From: a virus
Reading direction: 5' to 3' (one strand)
Length of the DNA: 34,782 bases
IMG/VR virus record: IMGVR_UViG_3300026097_000055
Coordinates: 1 to 34,782 of that record
In this document: piece after piece, positions 8,155-16,109 of the stretch
Layout of the letters: each line of letters starts with the position of its first letter
Position numbering within the stretch: the first letter of the stretch is position 1
The notes under the pieces: model-generated
Told to the model about the DNA's origin: nothing
The model's database searches: none
The model's input: the letters and a program-made list of their open reading frames with translations, nothing else
Program-made: the position numbers and the translations under genes

Positions 8155-9948
8155 TTAATACCTATTAGATGATGCTAATTGTTTAGATACTTTCTTTCCA
8201 TCAAGATTCACTTCACTTCTAACTCCATTCTGTTTTAAGTCACGAAGTAATGATACCATTTCAGCCATCATTGCATCATTACCACCTGATGTAAGTTGTT
8301 GTGGGTTTTGTGTTGCAATAATAAAGTCACGAGGATTTGTTTTAACTACTTCACCTTGTGGTGTAATCACAGCATCATCGACTTCATCGGTAAAGCCTTG
8401 TCCAATAAGTGCTTTAAGTGGAGTAAATCTTCTTTCACCAGATACTAACTCTATAAGAGTATTTGCAATTCTTCCAAGCCCATCAACAAAGCCACCAAGT
8501 TTATTTGCTAAGAAATCAATACCACCATCACTTACAAAATCATTAATTTTCGTCAACACATTATCAAATGCTTTTTGTATTTCAGGACTTGCGAGAATCT
8601 TAAATAACTGACCTTGTAATCTTCTTTGTAATTGTTCTATTTGTCCTAACGCACTATCACGAGTTGCTTGTGTTATTCGATCTTGTGTTCCTATTTGTCT
8701 TCTTAAGTTAAGTTCTTTTTGTAGTTCAGATACACTTAATCCTGCGGCTTCCGCGAGTGCTTCTCGTTGAAATGTGTTGAGTTGTTCTAATCCACCTAAC
8801 TGTTCTACTTGATCTAATACTGCATTAGTTGCTCCTACAATATCACCTTCAAATGCTAATTGACGAGCTTTTTGTAAATTGATTTGTTGTCCAATCAAAG
8901 CAGATGCTCTAAATTCCGCTGAAATTGATGATTGGAAGTTGAGTAATTTTCTTGATACATCACCCGCTTTTGATAATTCAATACCAAGTCGTGTAGCTTG
9001 TCTTGTTTGTTCTACCAAAGAATCTAGTCCTATACCAAAACTATCTACTACACTATCATATGAGTCCGCTAAGTTTCTTGCGACTGCTGGCCCTAATCTT
9101 CCAAGTCCATCAACAATACCTTCAACTTGACCTGATGCTTCTTCAAATGTTGTATTAGTTAACTCGGAAACAATCTGTGTTAGTTTTCCTGCGTTTTCAG
9201 TGCTTAGCCCAAACCGCTCACCCACTTGAGCTACATTACCAACTAAATCACTTGTTAATGAAATAGCTGGACTTAAATTAGAAATAAGTGATGCAGCAAA
9301 TTCACCTGCTCGTTGAACATTACCACCTAAAAGTTCTGCATTTTCTGTTGCTTGTAATAATGTATTTGAAAATGATGCATCTAATACACCTGTGGTTTTG
9401 ATAAGTTGTGCTGATGCATTATCAACACCCACAACTAAATCAGCTATCTTTTTAAGAGCGAGAGTAATTCCAGCAATTAATGCACCTATACCCGCAGTTG
9501 CGATAGTGGTTGCTGTTAATCCTGCTATCCCAATTTGTGTGAATGCTCTTACGCCAGCTTTACCAAGTGCACCATAAGTTTTGATTGTTCCTCTCTGTCC
9601 AAGTTTTTGTTCTCTGAATATTTCTTGTGATTTTCCTCTGAAACTACTTACAGCGGCATCAATTTTTTCATTATCAAAAAACTTATTTAATGGAAACTTT
9701 TTAGTTAGTTCTGCAAACTTTTCAAACGGTTTAGTGATAAAATCAGCATTTTGTTTTGCTTTTGTATACGCTTCCGTAATTTCTTTGTTTGCTTTTTTAG
9801 ATGCTTCGGCTCTTTTCGATTCTATTTCATAGAAATCTTTAACTGATTCGTTCGCACTTTTTATGGCATCTTCGAGGCTTTGTGTAGCATCAACACTTTT
9901 TTTAGTGTTTTCTAAAAATTCCCGCATTCGTTTTGATTCATCAGCCAT
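8155..9948 (-). CDS. Tail tape measure protein (597 aa)
   Basis: The N-terminal 120 residues are a charged coiled coil. About residues 130-170 are a hydrophobic, glycine/alanine-rich segment (IAGLTATTIATAGIGALIAG) that can span a membrane. A long helical, Q/L/A-rich body with AQVGERFGLSTENAGKLTQI and FEGDIVGATNAVLDQV follows. The end (VSLLRDLKQNGVRSEVNLDG) is a typical tape-measure terminus: helix, then short strand with VxLDGxKV. Tape measures set tail length and may form the channel through the inner membrane. The gene starts a new unit after a terminator and directly precedes the baseplate set. It is encoded after the gp26/gp51-like chaperone pair, as in other tailed phages. Confidence 0.8.
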   Translation of the reverse strand: MADESKRMREFLENTKKSVDATQSLEDAIKSANESVKDFYEIESKRAEASKKANKEITEAYTKAKQNADFITKPFEKFAELTKKFPLNKFFDNEKIDAAVSSFRGKSQEIFREQKLGQRGTIKTYGALGKAGVRAFTQIGIAGLTATTIATAGIGALIAGITLALKKIADLVVGVDNASAQLIKTTGVLDASFSNTLLQATENAELLGGNVQRAGEFAASLISNLSPAISLTSDLVGNVAQVGERFGLSTENAGKLTQIVSELTNTTFEEASGQVEGIVDGLGRLGPAVARNLADSYDSVVDSFGIGLDSLVEQTRQATRLGIELSKAGDVSRKLLNFQSSISAEFRASALIGQQINLQKARQLAFEGDIVGATNAVLDQVEQLGGLEQLNTFQREALAEAAGLSVSELQKELNLRRQIGTQDRITQATRDSALGQIEQLQRRLQGQLFKILASPEIQKAFDNVLTKINDFVSDGGIDFLANKLGGFVDGLGRIANTLIELVSGERRFTPLKALIGQGFTDEVDDAVITPQGEVVKTNPRDFIIATQNPQQLTSGGNDAMMAEMVSLLRDLKQNGVRSEVNLDGKKVSKQLASSNRY

Positions 9949-9961
9949 AAAAATACTTTAT

Positions 9962-9970
9962 TATAAATAT
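9962..9970 (-). promoter_or_regulatory. Weak variant of the late-promoter-like motif before the tape measure
   Basis: The coding strand reads GATATTTATAATAAAG in the 31-base gap between terminator and tape-measure ATG. It shares ATATTTATA with the stronger copies but lacks the second TTATA half. Since a terminator lies just upstream, some promoter is needed here, and this is the only candidate visible. Confidence 0.3.
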
Positions 9971-9979
9971 CCAAAAACT

Positions 9980-10006
9980 AAAAAACCCACTACTTGTGGG
10001 CTTTTT
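9980..10006 (-). terminator. Intrinsic terminator after the gp51-like gene
   Basis: On the coding strand AAAAAGCCCAC, loop AAGTA, GTGGGTTTTTT forms an 11-pair hairpin (one G-U pair) that ends in a T run. The last codons and the stop codon of the gp51-like gene form the 5' arm and loop, so coding and termination share bases. Confidence 0.75.
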
Positions 10007-10178
10007 CTCTTTCTTTTTGTAATTTATTAAATTCACTGAATAACATTAATCTTTCACCCAAACTTAAGTTATACAAATCAGTGTAAGTATAACCATTAGA
10101 TTGTTGTAAAAAGTAAAAGAATTGTTTTCGAATTTCTATTCTATGATTTGAAGGAAGGGTAAAAAAAGTTAATCCCAA
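9990..10178 (-). CDS. 51: gp51-like baseplate hub assembly factor / tape-measure chaperone partner (62 aa)
   Basis: The small frame contains IEIRKQFFYFLQQSNGYTYT, then DLYNLSLGERLMLFSEFNKL and a lysine/glutamate tail. This follows the pattern of the short T4-like proteins between gp26 and the tape measure (helix, aromatic pair, GG/NG-x-T, Y-N-L/M, short helix), the place of T4 gp51. The start is not obvious. No ATG exists; GTG 10199 lies within a purine-rich box and has no upstream site. TTG 10178 has GGAGA six bases upstream and is chosen. The frame overlaps gp26-like by 38 bases from that start in the +1 (equivalently -2) frame, with a run of seven T at 10167-10161 in the overlap. Production by ribosomal frameshifting, as in lambda G/GT and Mu, is therefore an alternative. 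Confidence 0.6.
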   Translation of the reverse strand: MGLTFFTLPSNHRIEIRKQFFYFLQQSNGYTYTDLYNLSLGERLMLFSEFNKLQKEREKAHK

Positions 10179-10848
10179 TAGGGATCTCCACCTCCTCACC
10201 GTTTATATCTGTGGTGAAATCGATATCAGGTGTGATAGTTTCTAAAAATGTTCTGATTCCAAGTGATTCAATCGCAAGTAAATCTTCTTGAACATACTTT
10301 CTAATAAAATCTTTATCATCATTACCATCAATTTCTTGAATAATATAAGGTAATCTAATAGTGACTTCACCAATTTGTAGTCCCTTTGATTTATAAGATT
10401 CTATTTCTTGTGTTATTTTGTTTGATTCACCTGATGTTAATACTTTAAGTTTAACTTTCTTTTGTGATTTGGGAAGTTCGTAATCTATAAGTTGTGAATT
10501 GTTAAAGAATTCTGATTTTCCGATCTCACCAAGTGTTGATAAATCAATTGTATGTGTTTTACCGTCATACTTAATTTGATATTCATTACCATATCCTAAT
10601 ATACGAGTTTGTAATAGTAACGCTTGTTTATCACCGATTGTTAAATCATCAACATTTACTCCTTCGGTTACAATAACACTTTCAAGAAGTTTGTCTAACA
10701 CAATCCCTTTTTCGATATACGATTGTGTAGTGAGGATATCTTCCTCTTTTGTAGTCATATATTTGATTTCAACTTCACCTTTTGATAATGGTGAATCAAT
10801 AGGATATAAACGTCCTTTGGATGGTAGTGTAACAATTTCAGTAAGCAT
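10141..10848 (-). CDS. 26: gp26-like baseplate hub assembly protein (235 aa)
   Basis: The opening TEIVTLPSKGRLYPIDSPLS followed by VEIKYMTTKEEDILTTQSYI is the hallmark of the T4 gp26-type baseplate family (Pfam T4_baseplate): LPSxG..Y...PL..G.V.ir..T..EEd.L. The middle has a TRILGYGNEY strand pair like those expected in this family. The C-terminal motif IPIGINFFYPSF corresponds to the usual xFF(W/Y)P end, so the frame looks complete. In T4 the protein serves hub assembly. In gene position it equals the tail-assembly chaperone just before the tape measure. There is no clear ribosome site before the ATG. The 3' end overlaps the gp51-like frame across seven T. Confidence 0.75.
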   Translation of the reverse strand: MLTEIVTLPSKGRLYPIDSPLSKGEVEIKYMTTKEEDILTTQSYIEKGIVLDKLLESVIVTEGVNVDDLTIGDKQALLLQTRILGYGNEYQIKYDGKTHTIDLSTLGEIGKSEFFNNSQLIDYELPKSQKKVKLKVLTSGESNKITQEIESYKSKGLQIGEVTIRLPYIIQEIDGNDDKDFIRKYVQEDLLAIESLGIRTFLETITPDIDFTTDINGEEVEIPIGINFFYPSFKS

Positions 10849-10860
10849 ATAACGTATTTA

Positions 10861-11340
10861 TTAGAAGTTTAGTATTGCGTAATCGTATGATAGAGTAGCG
10901 GTAATATTTACTAAGTCGTCCGATGCGTAATCTAAATCTCCAAAGTTTGTTGATTGAATAAATGTACCTTTTAGTTTCCATTCTTCAACTTTTGTTCCAT
11001 CTGGCCCTAAAAGGTTAAGAGTAACATCTTTTTTGTAATTTGTTGCAAAACCTGCTACACCACTTGCAAACTCATAATGTTGTCTAAACCATTCCAATAC
11101 TTTTTGTGCTCCTGATGGTACGATGGGGTCATTGAATGTAACATCAATAGTTTCCCATGTGTACTTTCCAGCAACATATCGTTTAGTATTGACGTAATCG
11201 ATTTCTTTACGAGTACTTGTCAGATTTGGTCTCTGTGCAGTTCTAACAATATATGATGGAATACCATCAATATCAAGTACGAACCTATTTTGTAGTTTTG
11301 GTTCGTAATCAGTGTAGAATAAGTTTTCAAAAACTGCCAT
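10861..11340 (-). CDS. 19: Tail tube protein gp19 (159 aa)
   Basis: The protein is 159 residues long, close to T4 gp19 (163). It opens with a tube-type segment (FYTDYEPKLQNRFVLDIDGI), continues with VRTAQRPNLTSTRKEIDY and ITWETIDVTF-like strands (YTWETIDVTFNDPIVPSGAQ), and ends in alternating strands (VNITATLSYDYAIL). Such proteins stack as hexamers inside the sheath. A strong AGAGGA site precedes the ATG by eight bases. The gene follows the sheath gene after 44 bases, the usual gp18-gp19 pair. No anomaly was seen. Confidence 0.88.
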   Translation of the reverse strand: MAVFENLFYTDYEPKLQNRFVLDIDGIPSYIVRTAQRPNLTSTRKEIDYVNTKRYVAGKYTWETIDVTFNDPIVPSGAQKVLEWFRQHYEFASGVAGFATNYKKDVTLNLLGPDGTKVEEWKLKGTFIQSTNFGDLDYASDDLVNITATLSYDYAILNF

Positions 11341-11384
11341 TTAGATATTCCTCTTTTTTAATAAATATTTGTTCATCAAGTTTT

Positions 11385-13658
11385 TTATGCTGGAAACTCC
11401 GCTCCTGTTGGTAGTACATTGAAGTCAAGTACAATAAATTCAGCTGCTCTTGCTGGTTGAATGAATATCTTACCAACTAACTGATTTCTATCAATGACTT
11501 CTGGTGTGTTTACTGTTTCATCCACTACAACACGGTAAGCAAATAATCCTTGTTGTTGTTGAACATCATCTAAGTATGGTTCAACAAGTGATAAGAACTT
11601 ATTACGTGTTACAGAAGTGTTTTGTTCGAATACCAAGAATCTTGATGTTGAACTGATAAACTTCTTCAATGCGATTAGTAAACGACGAACATTGATTCTA
11701 TCAAGTGCTGATGCTCTTGTTTGTAGTGTTTTCTGTCCGTATGCTACAATACCTTGACCAGGAAACGATACAATTGGGTTTACTTTACCATTGTAAAGCC
11801 TATCCATATCTTCTCGTTTTAGTTTCTTATACAAGTTGATTGCTTCTGTAATTCCACCACGATTCAACCCTGCGGGTGCAAACCATTCAGCTGCGATACT
11901 ATCGTTGAATGCGTACACACCACTCATTACAACAGATGGTGGTACAAACAATGGTTTGTTTGTTGTGGAGTCGATCACCTGTACCCATGGGTAGTACGTA
12001 CCCATATAAGAAGAATCATATAGTGAAGCGTATTCTAAGTTTGTATCTAAACTATCGGTAATATGACCTAAGTCAGCGATATAAAATGCATCATTTCTAT
12101 CTTCTACGATTTCTCTTGCTCTACTGACTACGGATGAACCATATGTTTGTGATACACCTGGTGTGGTAAGAACATTGTAATCATATTCAAGTGGATTACT
12201 AATAGCGTTCAGTGCTCTAATAAATGCAACTGAACCACTTGATGTTGAATTTGTTAAGTCGATTCCACCAACATTAGATGCATCAGTGACTTGAGTTCCA
12301 ACTTTCTTCTCAATATTTGGAACACCTGCATCAAATCCACCTTGGAAACCAATAGTAAAGCGACGATTTGATTGATCGGTTGCTGATGTTGCTGATGTTG
12401 CGAACAAAGTAGATGGTAGTTGGAAGTTTGATGATGTTACAGGTGAAGCTAATATTGAATCATTGAGTGGAGCCATATAATGTTTCCAATCAAGTGAACT
12501 ATCAAAGTTGATTCCAAAGTGTATTTTTGTTGAACCTGTCACTGTGCTTCCATCACTATCTGTAAGAAGTGGTAAGTCAGGAATAAAAGTTGAATTTAGT
12601 GGTTTACTAAATCCTTTGAAGCCACCTGGTACTGCTGTTGTTGGAAGTGCATCTGAATTAGTTGCCATTTCCACACGGATATATTCCGACTTGTTTTCAA
12701 AAGAACCATTGATAGTAGTATCACCATCACTATCGACTTCTAAATACTTATCACCAATCTTTCTTGCGATATAGTTTGCTGATGATGGATCTAGTGTACA
12801 TCCCGTAAATGTTTCAACAACTGTTGGACGAGTATCTGTATCACCAAACTGACGAACTACCACGTCAAAAACACCGTATGTTCCACCTGTTTCTACTGGT
12901 CGTTTAACATTTTGAATAGATACTTTAACATCTGTGTTTGTATCTGTACCTGTGGATAGTCGGTGAAGTTTGAACAAGTCATAAATTGTTCCGTTCACAT
13001 CTTGTGATTGGATAAATGTTGTTGAACCGCCAACTGGTTCTGCGTTTGAACCACCGTCAAAATCAAATGTTTGAGAACCATTTAATAATTCACCACCTGA
13101 AATATTTTGGAAAGATGCGGAGTTCGTTGTTTCAAAGTGTGAATAAACATACGCTCCTTTTGTTCCCAATGGATTTGTGCCGAATACCTTTGTGATATAC
13201 GATTCTGATGTTGGATCAAATGATGCAGTTACAACACCGATACCTGAACCACTGATTTCAAATGTTGACCCATCGGATGCGGATACAAATGATCCTACGT
13301 CAATACTCTCTGCTCCATTTGAAGGTGCTAAGAATATAGAAGATGTTACACCCGATTTCTGTGCGGTTAATCGAACACCTGTATGTTCGTACCCACCTAA
13401 ATCACCAACGCGTACAACTGTAATAGTATTAGAGTTCTGTAAAATGTTGCGAACGGCGTAAGATGCATAATACTTTTCGTTCTCTCCACCGAACTTATCT
13501 CTAAACTCTTCTGTACTTCTAATTACCGTTGGGATGAATGCAGGGCCTTTGGAAAAAGTACCGACAACTGCGGAACCGATTTCTGCGATTCCTTGTGGTA
13601 AAAATGAAAGGTCGTTTTCTTGTGTGAAAACACCAGGTGATACAAACTTTTCAGCCAT
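11385..13658 (-). CDS. 18: Tail sheath protein gp18 (757 aa)
   Basis: The N-terminus EKFVSPGVFTQENDLSFL and the following IGSAVVGTFSKGPAFIPTVI are diagnostic of contractile sheath proteins, as are the C-terminal blocks EWFAPAGLNRGGI, FPGQGIVAYGQKTL, INVRRLLIALKKFI and FIQPARAAEFIVLDF. The middle, about 120-450, is a serine/threonine/glycine-rich variable surface domain of the kind inserted in sheath proteins. At 757 residues it is longer than T4 gp18 (659), the difference lying in that middle part. A GAGGAA site lies seven bases before ATG, and a double TATATTTAT motif stands upstream, consistent with high late expression. Confidence 0.93.
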   Translation of the reverse strand: MAEKFVSPGVFTQENDLSFLPQGIAEIGSAVVGTFSKGPAFIPTVIRSTEEFRDKFGGENEKYYASYAVRNILQNSNTITVVRVGDLGGYEHTGVRLTAQKSGVTSSIFLAPSNGAESIDVGSFVSASDGSTFEISGSGIGVVTASFDPTSESYITKVFGTNPLGTKGAYVYSHFETTNSASFQNISGGELLNGSQTFDFDGGSNAEPVGGSTTFIQSQDVNGTIYDLFKLHRLSTGTDTNTDVKVSIQNVKRPVETGGTYGVFDVVVRQFGDTDTRPTVVETFTGCTLDPSSANYIARKIGDKYLEVDSDGDTTINGSFENKSEYIRVEMATNSDALPTTAVPGGFKGFSKPLNSTFIPDLPLLTDSDGSTVTGSTKIHFGINFDSSLDWKHYMAPLNDSILASPVTSSNFQLPSTLFATSATSATDQSNRRFTIGFQGGFDAGVPNIEKKVGTQVTDASNVGGIDLTNSTSSGSVAFIRALNAISNPLEYDYNVLTTPGVSQTYGSSVVSRAREIVEDRNDAFYIADLGHITDSLDTNLEYASLYDSSYMGTYYPWVQVIDSTTNKPLFVPPSVVMSGVYAFNDSIAAEWFAPAGLNRGGITEAINLYKKLKREDMDRLYNGKVNPIVSFPGQGIVAYGQKTLQTRASALDRINVRRLLIALKKFISSTSRFLVFEQNTSVTRNKFLSLVEPYLDDVQQQQGLFAYRVVVDETVNTPEVIDRNQLVGKIFIQPARAAEFIVLDFNVLPTGAEFPA

Positions 13659-13682
13659 GTAAATTCCTCGAAGTTACTTTTT

Positions 13683-13702
13683 TATATAAATATAAATATA
13701 AG
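13683..13702 (-). promoter_or_regulatory. TATATTTAT-type motif upstream of the sheath gene
   Basis: The coding strand reads CTTATATTTATATTTATATA, a doubled copy of the core, 24 bases before the gp18 ATG. It is followed by an A run and the GAGGAA ribosome site. It starts the sheath-tube-chaperone unit. Confidence 0.5.
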
Positions 13703-13728
13703 AATACAAAAAAGAACTTTCTTTATTT

Positions 13729-14013
13729 TTAAGAGTTTGGAATAAACTCCCAAGTTTCTGTGTTTAAATTACCTTGTCCATACTTTTCGACAAGTGATTG
13801 AGTGTGTTGTTGTTGATTTTGTAGTGTTTCTTTATACAATTCAAGTAGTTGTTCTTTTCTACCACTTAGTGCTTGAAGTTGATTATCAAGATTATTAAGT
13901 GTGATTTCAATACTTCCAAGTTCCATCGAAACTTTATTTACTGTTTCTGTGGTATCAGTAAATACTTTGATTTCTTCGTCTGTGAGTTTTACTGTTTCTG
14001 GTTTTGTTGCCAT
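13729..14013 (-). CDS. Small coiled-coil protein of unknown function (94 aa)
   Basis: The protein is acidic at first (KLTDEEIKVFTDTTETVNKV), then a long heptad-patterned helix (LGSIEITLNNLDNQLQALSG) and a glutamine-rich end with a terminal WEFIPNS. No membrane segment or enzyme motif is visible. It is the last gene of the connector unit before the sheath. Similar short coiled-coil proteins with a C-terminal tryptophan are common in marine phage structural clusters, function unknown to me. No ribosome site is visible. Confidence 0.6.
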   Translation of the reverse strand: MATKPETVKLTDEEIKVFTDTTETVNKVSMELGSIEITLNNLDNQLQALSGRKEQLLELYKETLQNQQQHTQSLVEKYGQGNLNTETWEFIPNS

Positions 14014-14028
14014 TACTTAATTTTATAT

Positions 14029-14457
14029 TTAGTTAGTAAATTTACCAATAACTTCAATATCCATCGAATTATCGAGGATGTATCCTAATTGGTTTGTATT
14101 AAATGTAAGAAATAAATCAGGAGAAACAAAATTAAATGTAACTATCTCTCTATTGATTTGTACTCCGTTTATGTAGATATAAGTTACACTTGATTCTGTG
14201 AATATCCCATTAACATATGATTGTAAATTTGTATTATCAATTTTTGCTTCTGTTTCCGAAATAACAGTTGCTACTTTTGTTTGTTGTGAATCAACTTCAT
14301 TAACATTGTTTTGGATTTCTTTTTGTTTATCCTCTTCAATATATGGTCGTTGCTTTTCAAACGCACCTGTTCCTTCAACACGTGTTACTCTACCAAGTGT
14401 ACCTGAACTAACAATCTTTCGTATTACTTCTTCGTAATTTGAACCGTAATCACTCAT
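14029..14457 (-). CDS. Connector-region protein sharing its C-terminal domain with the gp15-like protein (142 aa)
   Basis: Residues 1-60 are polar with a basic/acidic mix. About residues 65-85 are helical. The last 50 residues (YIYINGVQINREIVTF, then LFLTFNTNQLGYILDNSMDI and EVIGKFTN) closely match the last 52 residues of the upstream gp15-like protein (YQIFINGIFIPPSIWSV, TFTFNTNLLNYEIESIDEI, RGIGKFIDS). This points to a duplicated small beta domain. The start overlaps the upstream stop as ATGA. It is probably a structural protein near the head-tail joint or tail terminator, but I cannot name it. Confidence 0.6.
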   Translation of the reverse strand: MSDYGSNYEEVIRKIVSSGTLGRVTRVEGTGAFEKQRPYIEEDKQKEIQNNVNEVDSQQTKVATVISETEAKIDNTNLQSYVNGIFTESSVTYIYINGVQINREIVTFNFVSPDLFLTFNTNQLGYILDNSMDIEVIGKFTN

Positions 14458-15656
14458 GAGTCAATAAATTTACCAATACCACGTATTTCATCAATTGATT
14501 CAATTTCGTAGTTAAGTAAGTTTGTATTGAATGTAAATGTTATATCAGTACCATCATCATTAACCGACCATATAGATGGTGGTATGAAGATACCGTTTAT
14601 AAATATTTGATACAAATCTTCATCTTGAAACACTAAATAATCAATATCAGGATAAGATTTAGTTGTTGTATTTTGAAACACTGCTGTATTAGATGATGTA
14701 ACGGTTGCTGTTCTTGTATCAAAATAGGAAACAAACTCTAATACTTCATCAAATTCGTTGTTTTTTGCTTCTTGAGTTGCGTTGTTACTAAATGCACCCA
14801 ACGGAAACAATGCACCAATTTGATTGACTTCCGAAAAGTTTCTGTCTTCACGTAATAACTCATCTAACTCTTCTGGTGTTGTTACTTTTGTAAGTTCGGT
14901 TTCAATCTCATCAAAAATAACGGTCTTTTGTGTTGTATAAGATTTAAGAACTTGTTCATCGTATCCATCATCTTTAAGTTCAGGTAGTAAATACGCTTTA
15001 ACACTTAATGTAAAGGTAGTCCGAACTAATCGATCAACATCAGTAGCGACTTCATTTTCTGTGGAAAAGGAATCAATAGATGACTTAAATTTTGGCCCTC
15101 CATCAACACCCCAATATTCATCACTATTCCAATTAAGTTGTTCAATCAACTCATTGGTATGTGATATAAACTCCGTCCAAACAATAAACTCATAATCCAT
15201 TTGAACAAAATCACCAACTCTTACTTTGTATACTTCTTGTGTTGGTTTTAAATCTATTTGTTGAGAAAACTTATCAAACCTATTTTTGTTACTGTATGCA
15301 GTTGTATATGTTACTCGTTGATTTTGGTTGAATCGATTAACAAGATCATCTCTTCGTCCCAAACTATTTCGTTTAAAAATAATGAGTGGGATTTGAACTT
15401 GACCTTTTTGGTCTTTGATGTACCCGTTTCTACCTGCTTGTTTCCACCGTTCAGGTGAACCATAAATAATAGGAACTTTTCTACTCTGTCCGTTTACTGA
15501 TACTGTTAAGTTCTTTTCTTCAAGGTATTGTAGTATTGCAGTATCTACATCAATGATACTGATATTCTTTGATTTGAAATCACTACCCACTTTACTTCGT
15601 TGTAATGCTTTGTTTGTAGTGTCCGTTGATTTTCTTCCTTGTTCTACATTTGCCAT
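14454..15656 (-). CDS. 15: Tail completion / sheath stabiliser protein (gp15-like), 400 aa
   Basis: Residues 35-110 hold a strand pair and VPIIYGSPERWKQAGRNGYI followed by IPLIIFKRNS, and residues 120-185 VTYTTAYSNKNRFDKFSQQI, DFVQMDYEFIVWTEFISHTN and ELIEQLNW. This order (vPi.YgsPERw, Ip.i...R.s, y.v.yd..vwt.....n.l.Eql) is that of gp15-type terminators, which cap the tube and sheath before head joining. T4 gp15 has 272 residues; the extra length here is a C-terminal extension (about 250-400) that ends in the domain repeated in the next gene. The gene is coupled to both neighbours (TAATG, ATGA). Confidence 0.6.
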   Translation of the reverse strand: MANVEQGRKSTDTTNKALQRSKVGSDFKSKNISIIDVDTAILQYLEEKNLTVSVNGQSRKVPIIYGSPERWKQAGRNGYIKDQKGQVQIPLIIFKRNSLGRRDDLVNRFNQNQRVTYTTAYSNKNRFDKFSQQIDLKPTQEVYKVRVGDFVQMDYEFIVWTEFISHTNELIEQLNWNSDEYWGVDGGPKFKSSIDSFSTENEVATDVDRLVRTTFTLSVKAYLLPELKDDGYDEQVLKSYTTQKTVIFDEIETELTKVTTPEELDELLREDRNFSEVNQIGALFPLGAFSNNATQEAKNNEFDEVLEFVSYFDTRTATVTSSNTAVFQNTTTKSYPDIDYLVFQDEDLYQIFINGIFIPPSIWSVNDDGTDITFTFNTNLLNYEIESIDEIRGIGKFIDS

Positions 15657-16108
15657 CAGTATAACTCCTCAATATTTAAACCACTTCGACGTTTCATCTG
15701 TGTAGATACAATAATGGAGTTACTAAACTCTGTGTTACCTGCTACAAGTTCGTTTTCAATAATACCATTGATTTCAAAGTATGCATCATTAAAATTGATA
15801 ATATCACCTATTTGTAATACAACATTTACGTCCACCAAAATACTACGTAAGAAACGGAATGTTACACTTTGTTTCACATCACTACCAAATGCTTCATAAT
15901 CCGTAACTTGATCTTCTCTATCAATATACGCGTTTACTTGTAATCCAGTCATATAAAATTTACCACCAACACTTTCACCATATACGTTTTCCGCAACATT
16001 ACCTTGTGATATTTTGTATACTATCACAGGTGTTTCAATAAAGTCATTTACTAATTCCTTATTGAAAGATTGGAATAAATCAAAATCTCTTTGTTTTACA
16101 AACGCCAT
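15656..16108 (-). CDS. Head completion / neck protein (gp14 or stopper-like), 150 aa
   Basis: After a short helix (RDFDLFQSFNKELVNDFIET) the protein is mostly beta: PVIVYKISQGNVAENVYGES, then VTFRFLRSILVDVNVVLQIG, GDIINFNDAYFEINGIIE. The string v.f.flr..l.D.nv.l.iGDii.....yfEI is that of small beta-barrel head-closure proteins. In T4-like order it sits between gp13-like and gp15-like genes, where gp14 belongs. T4 gp14 is longer (256). The stop overlaps the next ATG by one base. It probably seals the portal vertex after DNA filling. Confidence 0.5.
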   Translation of the reverse strand: MAFVKQRDFDLFQSFNKELVNDFIETPVIVYKISQGNVAENVYGESVGGKFYMTGLQVNAYIDREDQVTDYEAFGSDVKQSVTFRFLRSILVDVNVVLQIGDIINFNDAYFEINGIIENELVAGNTEFSNSIIVSTQMKRRSGLNIEELY

Positions 16109-16109
16109 G

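Noticed and set aside
10141-10199. Frame break in gp26 as a sequencing error or pseudogene
   Set aside because: The gp26-like frame ends with the family's usual FF(Y/W)P tail and the second frame matches a separate gp51-type protein, so two genes are expected here.
9990-10199. GTG 10199 as start of the gp51-like gene
   Set aside because: The purine box AGGAGG lies downstream of that GTG, not upstream; TTG 10178 or frameshifting fits better.
13683-13702. TATAAATA boxes on the plus strand as late promoters for rightward transcription
   Set aside because: No plus-strand genes follow them; position relative to minus-strand starts is regular, so they are read as part of the minus-strand motif.
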